DNA from: Paludibacteraceae bacterium
GTDB lineage: Bacteria > Bacteroidota > Bacteroidia > Bacteroidales > Paludibacteraceae
Direction of reading: 5' to 3'
Length of the DNA stretch: 13,128 bases
Assembly (NCBI GenBank): GCA_017402895.1
Contig: JAFPLG010000090.1
Location: 1 to 13,128, forward strand
Made by a program: the position numbers and the translations under genes. Shown here piece after piece: positions 8,141 to 13,128 of this stretch (its first letter is position 1; every line of letters starts with the position of its first letter). The notes under the pieces are model-generated. The model ran no database searches. It had not been told where the DNA came from and saw only the letters and a list, made by a program, of their open reading frames with translations.

Positions 8141-8473
8141 TTATTCTATTTTTCGCAGCGGACGCATATTGATCTGCAGCGTGCTTTGTTCGGCTTCGAG
8201 TCGCTCCATGACCACCGTCTGGCGGGTCAGGTTGGCATAGTCGGTATAGGCCGAGAGATACTGAAACTTAGCCGTCTTCAGCTGTTCGCGCAGACGATGT
8301 ATCTCGTTCTGCTGGTCGATAGCCTGATAACCCGCCATGATATAGATCAATACCAATACGATGATGAGCAACAGCAACGGGTACTGCTTGCGCATCTGTT
8401 CCGAACGGAACACGTCACCATTCAAGAAACTCTTGATTGATCCTTTGGTTGGTTTTTGTATTGCCCTTGGCAC
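8141..8473 (-). CDS. ftsL: FtsL-like division protein (Bacteroidetes type), GTG start
   Basis: A small bitopic membrane protein in the standard ftsL position between rsmH and ftsI. Its 110 residues comprise a cytoplasmic stretch with SIKSFLNGDVFR, one strongly hydrophobic helix at about 31-49, and a periplasmic segment from about 50 to 95 with coiled-coil character (IDQQNEIHRLREQLKTAKF). FtsL is known to form a coiled-coil complex with FtsB and FtsQ that activates FtsW-FtsI; similarity at sequence level is weak outside a phylum, so the name rests on topology, size and position. The frame's first start is GTG at 8473. The next ATG (8395) would leave only a few residues before the helix and delete the SFLNGD segment that I recall from related proteins. 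It follows rsmH by 43 nt with no visible ribosome-binding site. Confidence 0.85.
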   Translation of the reverse strand: MPRAIQKPTKGSIKSFLNGDVFRSEQMRKQYPLLLLIIVLVLIYIMAGYQAIDQQNEIHRLREQLKTAKFQYLSAYTDYANLTRQTVVMERLEAEQSTLQINMRPLRKIE

Positions 8474-8516
8474 GATTTGTAATGTATTAATGCTTTAATA
8501 TATATGGGTCAGGAGC

Positions 8517-9461
8517 CTACTCCTGTTTCTCGGCTACGCGAAGCTTTGCACTTCGGCTGCGCGGGTTACGTTCCACTTCCTCTTCATCGGCCACGCGGCC
8601 TTTCTCCAGCACGCGGAACGGACTCAACACATTGCCGTAGAAGTCCTTCTCCACCTTGCCCTCCAGGTTGCCCGACCGCAGGAAATTCTTGACCAGTCGG
8701 TCCTCCAGCGAGTGGTAGGTCAGTATGGCGATGCGTCCTCCCGGTCGGAGCATGTCGCGAGCGGCACAGAGCATCTCACGCAGTGCGCCCAACTCGTCGT
8801 TGAGTTCGATGCGCAGCGCCTGGAACAATCGTGCCAGGTCTTTCTTCTGGGCCGGCAGCACCTCTATCGGCGTTCCCGTAGGCAGCGCCTCGGGGGTCTC
8901 ACCGCCGCGGAGCACCACGCTCACCAGCTGGTCGGTGGTCTCTATCGGTCGCGAGGCCCGACTCCGGCATATACGTGCAGCCAGCCGACGGCCATCCTTG
9001 AGTTCGCCATATAAATAAAGTACGCGCGCGAGCGCCTCTTCGTCCATCTCACGCAGCATATCCGCTGCCGTACGCTGCTGCTGTTGGTTCAGCCGCATAT
9101 CCAGCGGGGCGGCGAAACGAAAACTAAACCCGCGCTCCACGCTGTCGAAGTGATGAAAACTCACTCCCAGATCCGCCAATATGCCGTCCACCTGCTCCAC
9201 GCCATAATAATCCATCCAATTTCTCAGGTGACGGAAGTTGCTGTGCACAAAGGTCCAACGTGCATCGTCGATACGATTCTCGTAGGCCTCGATATCCTGG
9301 TCGAAGGAATACAGACGACCGTTCTCTCCCAACCGCTGCATGATAGCACGCGAATGTCCTCCACCACCGAACGTCAGATCCACATACACCCCACCGGGCT
9401 GTATGTTCAGTCCGTCGAGCGTCGGCTCCAATAGTGCCGGTATGTGGTAGACATTCTCCAT
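8517..9461 (-). CDS. rsmH: RsmH (MraW), 16S rRNA m4C1402 N4-methyltransferase
   Basis: RsmH uses S-adenosylmethionine to methylate N4 of C1402 in the 16S rRNA decoding centre, and its gene follows mraZ in dcw clusters of most bacteria. The 314-residue protein has the SAM-binding motif DLTFGGGGHS (28-37), FDQD after the second strand, the ADLGVSFHHFDSVERGFSF block, FQALRIELNDELG, TYHSLEDRLVK, and the C-terminal NPRSRSAKLR signature. Length matches the family (about 300-320). The start is the ATG directly abutting a 63-nt heptad repeat array after the mraZ stop; the array's last unit, AAAGGTT, supplies the only AGG-rich sequence near the start. Confidence 0.97.
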   Translation of the reverse strand: MENVYHIPALLEPTLDGLNIQPGGVYVDLTFGGGGHSRAIMQRLGENGRLYSFDQDIEAYENRIDDARWTFVHSNFRHLRNWMDYYGVEQVDGILADLGVSFHHFDSVERGFSFRFAAPLDMRLNQQQQRTAADMLREMDEEALARVLYLYGELKDGRRLAARICRSRASRPIETTDQLVSVVLRGGETPEALPTGTPIEVLPAQKKDLARLFQALRIELNDELGALREMLCAARDMLRPGGRIAILTYHSLEDRLVKNFLRSGNLEGKVEKDFYGNVLSPFRVLEKGRVADEEEVERNPRSRSAKLRVAEKQE

Positions 9462-9524
9462 TAACCTTTAGCCTATAACCTTTAGCCTTTAACCTTTAAC
9501 CTTTAGCCTATAACCTTTAGCCAT
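9462..9524 (-). repeat. Heptad repeat array (AAAGGYT type) constituting the entire mraZ/rsmH spacer
   Basis: On the coding strand the whole 63-nt spacer is one array: ATGGCT directly after the mraZ TGA, then AAAGGTT, ATAGGCT, AAAGGTT, AAAGGTT, AAAGGCT, AAAGGTT, ATAGGCT, AAAGGTT, then A and the rsmH ATG. Eight full units occupy 9518-9463, with consensus AWAGGYT. The same unit fills the murE/mraY spacer. The flanking bases AATGGCT and AATGGAG, which include the mraZ stop and the rsmH start, fit the phase as degenerate units. Confidence 0.92.
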
Positions 9525-9983
9525 TCACTTTTTCGCCATCTTGGCGCGGATGCGTTCGGAGAGTTCACGCTGATCCATACGGCGCTCGTCGTACTGCTCA
9601 CGGCTCCACAACGCGAAGCGATCCAGCATACCCACGAACACCAGGTCCTGCTTGGCTCCCAGATGCTCCATGTTCTTTTTGTTCAGCAGCACGCGCCCTT
9701 GGTTGTCAGGCTCCAGCAGTTCTGCTTCCGATACATATTGCATCAGCAGCAGTTCATCCTCGGGATTCCAGTCGTCGAGTGCCTCGTGCAACTGGTCTAC
9801 GCGCTGGTTCCACACCCGCTCGGGGTAAAACACCAGACAGGCGTTGTCCGTATCACGGCGCATCACGAGCCGAAGCGACTCCTCGTCCGAAAGTATCTTG
9901 CGATATGCTGCCGGGATAAACACACGGCCTTTGTCGTCGAATTTGGCATCGATATTTCCAATAAACGTACGCATCATTTTCAT
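9525..9983 (-). CDS. mraZ: MraZ, transcriptional repressor of the dcw operon
   Basis: MraZ is a DNA-binding protein with two AbrB-like swapped-hairpin domains; in E. coli it represses its own dcw operon by binding TGGGN repeats. The 152-residue protein shows both half-motifs: DAKFDDKGRVFIPAAYRK at about 12-29, and DNQGRVLLNKK at about 92-102. Length agrees with the family (about 140-155). The ATG at 9983 gives MKMMRTFIGNID; Met3 or Met4 are possible starts because family members often begin just before the FIGN segment. It is the first gene of the operon, preceded by a -7 box and a pair of TGGGG boxes, which makes autoregulation likely. Confidence 0.96.
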   Translation of the reverse strand: MKMMRTFIGNIDAKFDDKGRVFIPAAYRKILSDEESLRLVMRRDTDNACLVFYPERVWNQRVDQLHEALDDWNPEDELLLMQYVSEAELLEPDNQGRVLLNKKNMEHLGAKQDLVFVGMLDRFALWSREQYDERRMDQRELSERIRAKMAKK

Positions 9984-10002
9984 TCACTTTCGAAATCGGG
10001 TG

Positions 10003-10010
10003 CAAAGTTA
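10003..10010 (-). promoter_or_regulatory. Bacteroidetes -7 box of the mraZ (dcw) promoter
   Basis: On the minus strand this reads TAACTTTG, an exact match to the Bacteroidetes -7 consensus TAnnTTTG. Transcription would begin near 9995-9999, leaving a leader of only about 12-16 nt before mraZ. At the expected -33 position, about 20 nt upstream (around 10030-10034), there is no TTTG; an MraZ-type TGGGG box occupies that place. Confidence 0.75.
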
Positions 10011-10029
10011 CAAAAAAAATTTGATATTT

Positions 10030-10044
10030 CCCCACTTTTCCCCA
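10030..10044 (-). promoter_or_regulatory. Predicted MraZ operator: two TGGGG boxes 5 nt apart
   Basis: On the minus strand: TGGGG (10044-10040), AAAAG (10039-10035), TGGGG (10034-10030). The E. coli MraZ operator is known to be direct TGGGN repeats with 5-nt spacers, which this matches exactly, with two copies in place of the three found there. The promoter-proximal box coincides with the expected -33 element, so bound MraZ should block RNA polymerase. Confidence 0.8.
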
Positions 10045-10063
10045 CAAAAAATGCATAAAAAAA

Positions 10064-10084
10064 GTTATTAACAGGTTATTAACA
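10064..10084. repeat. Two phased GTTATTAAC palindromic repeats upstream of mraZ
   Basis: GTTATTAACA occurs at 10064-10073 and again at 10075-10084, an 11-bp period close to one helical turn. GTTA-T-TAAC is a perfect 9-nt palindrome around a central base. A third, slightly different copy (CTTATTAACA) is at 10129-10138. The placement upstream of the MraZ boxes suggests protein-binding sites; the protein is unknown. Confidence 0.55.
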
Positions 10085-10089
10085 TTTTT

Positions 10090-10131
10090 CAAAAAGCAAA
10101 AAGCCCTGCAAATCAGCCGATTGCAGGACTT
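10090..10131 (-). terminator. Intrinsic terminator of the 650-residue exported-protein gene
   Basis: On the minus strand, AAGTCCTGCAA (from 10131) pairs with TTGCAGGGCTT (ending 10101) across a 9-nt loop, with one A-C mismatch in an 11-bp stem. A T-rich tract, TTTTTGCTTTTTG, runs down to 10090. It lies about 50 nt after the stop of the upstream gene and before the mraZ promoter, so it separates the two transcription units. Confidence 0.8.
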
Positions 10132-10141
10132 ATTAACAATG

Positions 10142-10156
10142 TGGTAAAAAGTGGGG
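10142..10156 (+). promoter_or_regulatory. Second, divergently oriented MraZ-like box pair
   Basis: On the plus strand: TGGTA, AAAAG, TGGGG. This is the same 5-nt spacing and the same AAAAG spacer as the mraZ-proximal pair, but on the opposite strand, with one degenerate box. It lies in the 3' untranslated region of the exported-protein gene, about 110 bp upstream of the first pair. It may be an auxiliary MraZ site or a chance resemblance. Confidence 0.4.
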
Positions 10157-10179
10157 AATTTTTCAACACTCAGTACATC

Positions 10180-12132
10180 TTACATATTTCCGATGCGAAT
10201 GATGCCGTTGAAGTTGCCATACCCGTTCAGTTTACCCGTCGGATTCCAGACATAGATAATCTTGCCGGTGTTGTACCATATATTATCCATCCGGTCGATA
10301 TAGAGCGTCTCGAAGAAGTTATACCCCTTCTTGCCAAATCGGAAGTCGTAGGGGATATGTTCGGCGAAGGCAAAGCCGCCCTTGCTCGTATAGCGGTCCA
10401 GATACCGGCTGTCGTGCGAGACGAAGATATCGCCACGGCTGTTCATCACCGCACCGTAACATACCCGCCAGTCGGTGGCCTCGACCAGTTGTACCGGCAG
10501 AGCTGTTGCACTCACCTCGTAGAGGCCCTTGCCCGAGAGACCGAGCATCTTGCCCTTACTCAGCGGACAGGCGATCGTCACGCTCTTGCCCGACTCCAGC
10601 ACCAGGGGCGACGACATCTGGTTGCCCAGGATCGTCACGATAGCATCGGTATAGTAGGCCGTTCCGACCGACACCCACGCACGTCCTTCCGGGTCGACAT
10701 GCAGGCTACGCACACTCTTCTCTAGTTCTTGGAAACTCCAGGTATTGAGCAGTTTCATCTGCGCATTATAGCGACTGAGCTGCTGACCCTGCCACACATA
10801 GACATAGTCGTTCTTCGGGTCCACCACCATGCCTTCCTGCGGGGCATACGACTCATCAGCCAGCAGCACCGTTTGGCTAAACACATCGATGACGCCCACG
10901 TTGTTCTTATAGATCAGCAACCGGCCATTGCTCAGGCACCCCGCCCCTTTGATGTTGTACTTGCGCGTAACGACACCCAGCGTATCAACATACATCTGTC
11001 CCGTCTGTTTGTTGATGCTTATGTACGAGCCGTTCATTCCCTCGGCCGTACCGATGAGATAGGTGGCCGTATCGTTCTCAGCCAGCACCAGTCCGCCGCC
11101 CATCGACGAAGACAGGTCGTAGAAGGCAATATGCTGTCCCGGGTCAGTCGGATCACGAGGCAGCGGACTCGGGTCAACCGGTTCGGGCAGCACACCCAAT
11201 ACGGGCGGTGCAGGTTGGAGCGTCACGTCGAAGGTCTGCGTCCGTTCCCCACCCTTGCCGATGACGATGGTCGTGTCGTCGATGAGCGTGATCGGCGGCA
11301 GTGTATCGTTGGTGTCATGGATGGCGGGTTTGAGGTGGAAGTTGCGCTCAAAGTCCGGTTGGGCATCTTTCCATGTGCTATGATTAATCCAGTCCTTGAG
11401 TTGTTGCGAGTTAGCCGGGTTGCCCTGGATAAGCATGGTGCTCAGTCCACCCAGCGCGGCAGCCACCGCCAGCAGTTCGTTGTCGGGCACGTACTCGCGA
11501 TCAAAACCGACCTGCACGAAGATGGCCATCGTGCTCTTCTCGGCCGTAGGGTCGTACCAGCGGAAGATACGCATCCTCACCTGCAGCGCGTTGGAGTTCA
11601 TCAGACTCAGAAACATCGGCGACTGGCCGAGGTCCACCATATAGTCGGTGCGTACGGCATCGTCCACGCCCATAAAGTGCACCTTCTCCGGCTCACCCGA
11701 CTTCAGGATCATATCCGCGCTTCCCATCGGCAGCAGAAACAGTTCGCCGCCACCTTTCTTCCGTCCCTCTTCTATCTCGCCGCACGTAACGCGCCAGTCC
11801 CGCCAAATCTTGCCGATAAACTGACGTTCCATGGCCCGGAGCACATCCAGCCGCTTGCCGGGCAGCACGTAGAAAATCACAGACGCCTCCTGTCCGGGCA
11901 CGTCCGAAGCCTGGTTCATGCCCATGTGGGGCAGTATATGATCACGGCGAGCCAGGTACATAGCGTTGTTGTGCACCGAAGGTGAGAGACAACGCTGAAA
12001 ACTGACGAAGGCGTCGTCGGTGTTCTCATAGTAGCAATACGCATTTTCAAAACGGGTCGGCTTGGTCTGAGCCTGGATGCTCAGAGCGAAGAGAAGAAGC
12101 ATCGCCGACAGGAGGGCAAGAAATCGTTTCAT
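10180..12132 (-). CDS. Unrecognised exported protein with a C-terminal beta-propeller-like region
   Basis: I do not recognise this 650-residue protein. The ATG at 12132 begins a clear Sec signal peptide ([20 protein letters not shown], then AQT; likely cleavage after Ala21), with no lipobox cysteine. The open frame extends 18 residues further upstream, but that stretch covers the promoter and would bury the signal peptide. Residues about 25-265 form a mixed N-terminal region with no motif I can name. A Pro/Asp-rich linker lies at about 307-332. From about 335 to the end, recurring strands with an Asp/Asn-x-x-Gly-x-x-(W/I/V) turn ([44 protein letters not shown]; near 437, 479, 563, 611) resemble the blades of NHL or two-component-regulator-type propellers. 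It has its own promoter and terminator, so it is probably functionally separate from the dcw operon. A periplasmic or surface location is inferred. Confidence 0.85.
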   Translation of the reverse strand: MKRFLALLSAMLLLFALSIQAQTKPTRFENAYCYYENTDDAFVSFQRCLSPSVHNNAMYLARRDHILPHMGMNQASDVPGQEASVIFYVLPGKRLDVLRAMERQFIGKIWRDWRVTCGEIEEGRKKGGGELFLLPMGSADMILKSGEPEKVHFMGVDDAVRTDYMVDLGQSPMFLSLMNSNALQVRMRIFRWYDPTAEKSTMAIFVQVGFDREYVPDNELLAVAAALGGLSTMLIQGNPANSQQLKDWINHSTWKDAQPDFERNFHLKPAIHDTNDTLPPITLIDDTTIVIGKGGERTQTFDVTLQPAPPVLGVLPEPVDPSPLPRDPTDPGQHIAFYDLSSSMGGGLVLAENDTATYLIGTAEGMNGSYISINKQTGQMYVDTLGVVTRKYNIKGAGCLSNGRLLIYKNNVGVIDVFSQTVLLADESYAPQEGMVVDPKNDYVYVWQGQQLSRYNAQMKLLNTWSFQELEKSVRSLHVDPEGRAWVSVGTAYYTDAIVTILGNQMSSPLVLESGKSVTIACPLSKGKMLGLSGKGLYEVSATALPVQLVEATDWRVCYGAVMNSRGDIFVSHDSRYLDRYTSKGGFAFAEHIPYDFRFGKKGYNFFETLYIDRMDNIWYNTGKIIYVWNPTGKLNGYGNFNGIIRIGNM

Positions 12133-12163
12133 GGTTCGGAAAAAAGATTTATTATTTCGGGTA

Positions 12164-12195
12164 CAAATGTACAACAAATATTGCATATATGCAAA
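12164..12195 (-). promoter_or_regulatory. Bacteroidetes promoter of the exported-protein gene
   Basis: On the minus strand: TTTG (12195-12192), 20 nt, then TACATTTG (12171-12164), an excellent match to TTTG-N19-21-TAnnTTTG. Transcription should start near 12157, about 25 nt before the ATG at 12132. This supports that start over the longer reading, whose first codons lie upstream of the -7 box. Confidence 0.85.
12181..12194. promoter_or_regulatory. Perfect 14-bp palindrome TTGCATATATGCAA in the promoter
   Basis: TTGCATATATGCAA is its own reverse complement. It spans most of the spacer and three of the four -33 bases of the leftward promoter, a common position for repressor operators. The rplU promoter starts 27 nt to the right. 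No regulator is identified. Confidence 0.45.
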
Positions 12196-12220
12196 TTTTT
12201 ACAAAAAAAACGAAAAAATA

Positions 12221-12252
12221 TTTGCCCATATTAAAAAAAAGCAGTACCTTTG
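12221..12252 (+). promoter_or_regulatory. Bacteroidetes promoter of rplU-rpmA
   Basis: TTTG (12221-12224), 20 nt, then TACCTTTG (12245-12252) fits the Bacteroidetes sigma consensus. The predicted start is near 12258-12260, leaving a leader of about 120 nt before rplU. It is arranged back to back with the leftward promoter; the two -33 boxes are 25 bp apart. Confidence 0.88.
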
Positions 12253-12258
12253 CACCCG

Positions 12259-12376
12259 CTTTTCGCGTGTTAGGCTCAATAAGTATTGCCACGCAGCGCA
12301 TGAGAACCTCGGTTTAGCAGCGCACAGGACAGGTGATCGCCTATACGCACCAACCATTATAACAAACGTATTTTCA
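12259..12376 (+). promoter_or_regulatory. Structured 5' leader of rplU, candidate ribosomal-protein autoregulatory RNA
   Basis: The roughly 118-nt untranslated leader can form several short hairpins: GCGTG/CACGC (12265-12269 with 12290-12294), GAAC/GTTT around a CTCG loop (12304-12315), and AGGT/GCCT around GATC (12331-12342, alternatively GGTG/CACC to 12351). The octamer GCAGCGCA occurs twice, at 12293-12300 and 12317-12324. A five-codon ORF starts at 12300. L21 leaders are known in Firmicutes; whether this is an analogue is inference. No factor-independent terminator is visible inside it. Confidence 0.45.
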
Positions 12377-12697
12377 ATGTACGCAATTGTAGAAATGAAG
12401 GGCCAGCAGTTCCGCGTAGAGGCTGGCAAGAAGCTGTTCATCAACCGTGTTGCAGACCTCGAGAAAGGTGCAACCGTAGAGTTTGAGAACGTGCTGCTCC
12501 TCGACAACGAGGGTAAAGTAAAAGTAGGTGCTCCTTACATCAAGGGTGCTAAAGTAGTTTGCGAAGTACTCGACAACGAGTGCCGTGGCGAGAAGATTCT
12601 GGTATTCCACAAGAAACGTCGCAAAGGTTATCGCAAGCTGAACGGCCACCGTCAGGATCTGACGAACGTCGTAGTTAAAGAAATTGTTATTGCTTAA
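12377..12697 (+). CDS. rplU: Large-subunit ribosomal protein bL21
   Basis: bL21 binds domain-level elements of 23S rRNA and neighbours bL20 in the 50S subunit. The 106-residue protein starts [19 protein letters not shown] and has the C-terminal [16 protein letters not shown] block, which is the bL21 rRNA-binding signature. The open frame extends upstream to 12077, but that stretch crosses the promoter and leader, so the ATG at 12377 is chosen; it gives the family's usual length and N-terminus. The sequence before the ATG is A/T-rich without a Shine-Dalgarno motif. rpmA follows after 18 nt, the standard pairing of these genes. Confidence 0.98.
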   Translation: MYAIVEMKGQQFRVEAGKKLFINRVADLEKGATVEFENVLLLDNEGKVKVGAPYIKGAKVVCEVLDNECRGEKILVFHKKRRKGYRKLNGHRQDLTNVVVKEIVIA

Positions 12698-12715
12698 AAG
12701 AAAGGACAACAGAGT

Positions 12716-12979
12716 ATGGCACACAAGAAAGGTGTCGGTAGTTCGAAGAACGGCCGTGAATCAGAAAGCAAACGTCTTGGCGTGAAGATCTTTGGTGGTC
12801 AATTCGCAAAGGCAGGTAACATTATCGTACGTCAGCGTGGTACCGTCCACAACCCGGGTCAGAACATGGGTATGGGTAGCGACCACACTTTGTATGCACT
12901 TGTAGATGGTATCGTTACCTTCCGCAAGCGTCGCAACAACAAGTCGTACGTCTCCATCGAGCCCGTGGCTCAAGCCTAA
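12716..12979 (+). CDS. rpmA: Large-subunit ribosomal protein bL27
   Basis: bL27 lies near the peptidyl-transferase centre, its N-terminal tail reaching the tRNA acceptor ends. The 87-residue protein begins [20 protein letters not shown], followed by [20 protein letters not shown] and [19 protein letters not shown], all diagnostic. It starts directly at the AHKKG tail and lacks the cleavable N-terminal extension known from Firmicutes. An AAAGGA at 12701-12706, 9 nt before the ATG, is a plausible ribosome-binding site. It is cotranscribed with rplU and ends just before a strong terminator. Confidence 0.98.
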   Translation: MAHKKGVGSSKNGRESESKRLGVKIFGGQFAKAGNIIVRQRGTVHNPGQNMGMGSDHTLYALVDGIVTFRKRRNNKSYVSIEPVAQA

Positions 12980-12999
12980 AGGCGCGGAGACAACACAAC

Positions 13000-13045
13000 A
13001 ATCTCCTACCGAGGGCTTCGGCTTAAGGTGGGAGATTTTGTTTTG
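13000..13045 (+). terminator. Intrinsic terminator of rplU-rpmA with a UUCG tetraloop
   Basis: AATCTCCTACC (13000-13010) pairs with GGTGGGAGATT (13027-13037), 11 bp with one G-T. A small GA/AA internal loop and an inner GGGC/GCTT stem follow, capped by TTCG closed by C-G. The tract TTTTGTTTTG follows the stem. It is 20 nt after the rpmA stop, with serS downstream. Confidence 0.92.
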
Positions 13046-13055
13046 TACTAACAAA

Positions 13056-13087
13056 ACTAGGAACCTAGGAGACTAGGAACTTAGGTA
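13056..13087 (+). repeat. Octamer tandem repeat (ACTAGGAA type) before the probable serS
   Basis: Four 8-nt units: ACTAGGAA, CCTAGGAG, ACTAGGAA, CTTAGGTA. They occupy most of the gap between the rpmA terminator and the next ATG. Unit length and sequence differ from the heptad arrays inside the dcw operon. CCTAGG is palindromic. No -7 box for the following gene is clear. Confidence 0.8.
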
Positions 13088-13101
13088 AACCTATAAAGAC
13101 A

Positions 13102-13128
13102 ATGTTAACATTAAAACAAATTTATGAT
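13102..13128 (+). CDS. serS: Start of probable seryl-tRNA synthetase (first nine codons)
   Basis: The ATG at 13102 opens MLTLKQIYD, and the frame runs to the window edge. Bacteroidales seryl-tRNA synthetases commonly begin MLTLK or MLTIK, and serS follows rplU-rpmA in related genomes as I recall. Only nine residues are visible, so the call rests mainly on context. Confidence 0.6.

Noticed and set aside
10729..11985. A 418-codon open frame on the plus strand opposite the exported-protein gene
   Set aside because: The minus-strand frame has a signal peptide, a consensus promoter and a terminator; the plus-strand product is rich in His, Arg and Gln and has no upstream promoter.
12077..12376. 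N-terminal extension of rplU by about 100 residues
   Set aside because: It would be translated across the promoter and leader, contains low-complexity Lys/Phe-rich sequence, and bL21 proteins of this type begin at MYAIVE.
12259..12376. A tRNA or other stable RNA between the promoter and rplU
   Set aside because: No cloverleaf or conserved T-loop sequence can be drawn; the short hairpins fit a leader better.
1..13128. CRISPR arrays, insertion sequences, phage or defence genes
   Set aside because: No transposase, integrase, spaced palindromic repeats or defence-type proteins were seen; the tandem arrays have 7-8 nt units without spacers.

Overview
The window is a chromosomal segment from a member of the Bacteroidetes, most likely order Bacteroidales. 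Evidence for this: three promoters carry the phylum-specific -7 box TAnnTTTG, two of them with a TTTG element 20 nt upstream. The division and cell-wall (dcw) cluster has the Bacteroidetes order and lacks murF between murE and mraY. FtsL and MraY look like the Bacteroidetes versions, and rplU-rpmA are followed by a probable serS. Genus cannot be fixed from sequence alone; a Prevotella-like relative is my guess. Base composition looks moderate (around 50% GC) in genes and AT-rich in the promoter regions.

Left and centre (1-9983, all minus strand): a dcw operon read right to left as mraZ, rsmH, ftsL-like, ftsI, murE, mraY, murD, ftsW and murG (murG is cut by the left edge). MurE and MurD build UDP-MurNAc-peptide in the cytoplasm, MraY makes lipid I, and MurG makes lipid II. 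FtsW polymerises lipid II and FtsI crosslinks it at the septum, with FtsL as the membrane partner. MraZ is the operon's repressor and RsmH is an rRNA methyltransferase that travels with it. Most junctions are tight (2-43 nt). Three spacers (murD/ftsW, murE/mraY, mraZ/rsmH) are wholly or largely short tandem repeats with a 7-nt period.

Control region (9984-10179): a -7 box just upstream of mraZ, and two TGGGG boxes 5 nt apart that match the known MraZ operator and sit where the -33 element should be. Further upstream are phased GTTATTAAC palindromes and a second, oppositely oriented MraZ-like pair. An intrinsic terminator closes the preceding gene.

Right part: an unrecognised 650-residue exported protein with a C-terminal beta-propeller-like region (10180-12132, minus). 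It is transcribed divergently from rplU-rpmA (plus). Two good Bacteroidetes promoters lie back to back between them, and a 14-bp perfect palindrome overlaps the one for the exported protein. rplU has a roughly 120-nt potentially structured leader. rpmA is followed by a strong UUCG-tetraloop terminator, an 8-nt-period repeat, and the first nine codons of a probable serS.

Most of the window is ordinary, conserved housekeeping DNA. The points worth a second look are the heptad repeat arrays filling operon spacers, the architecture of the mraZ control region, and the unknown exported protein.
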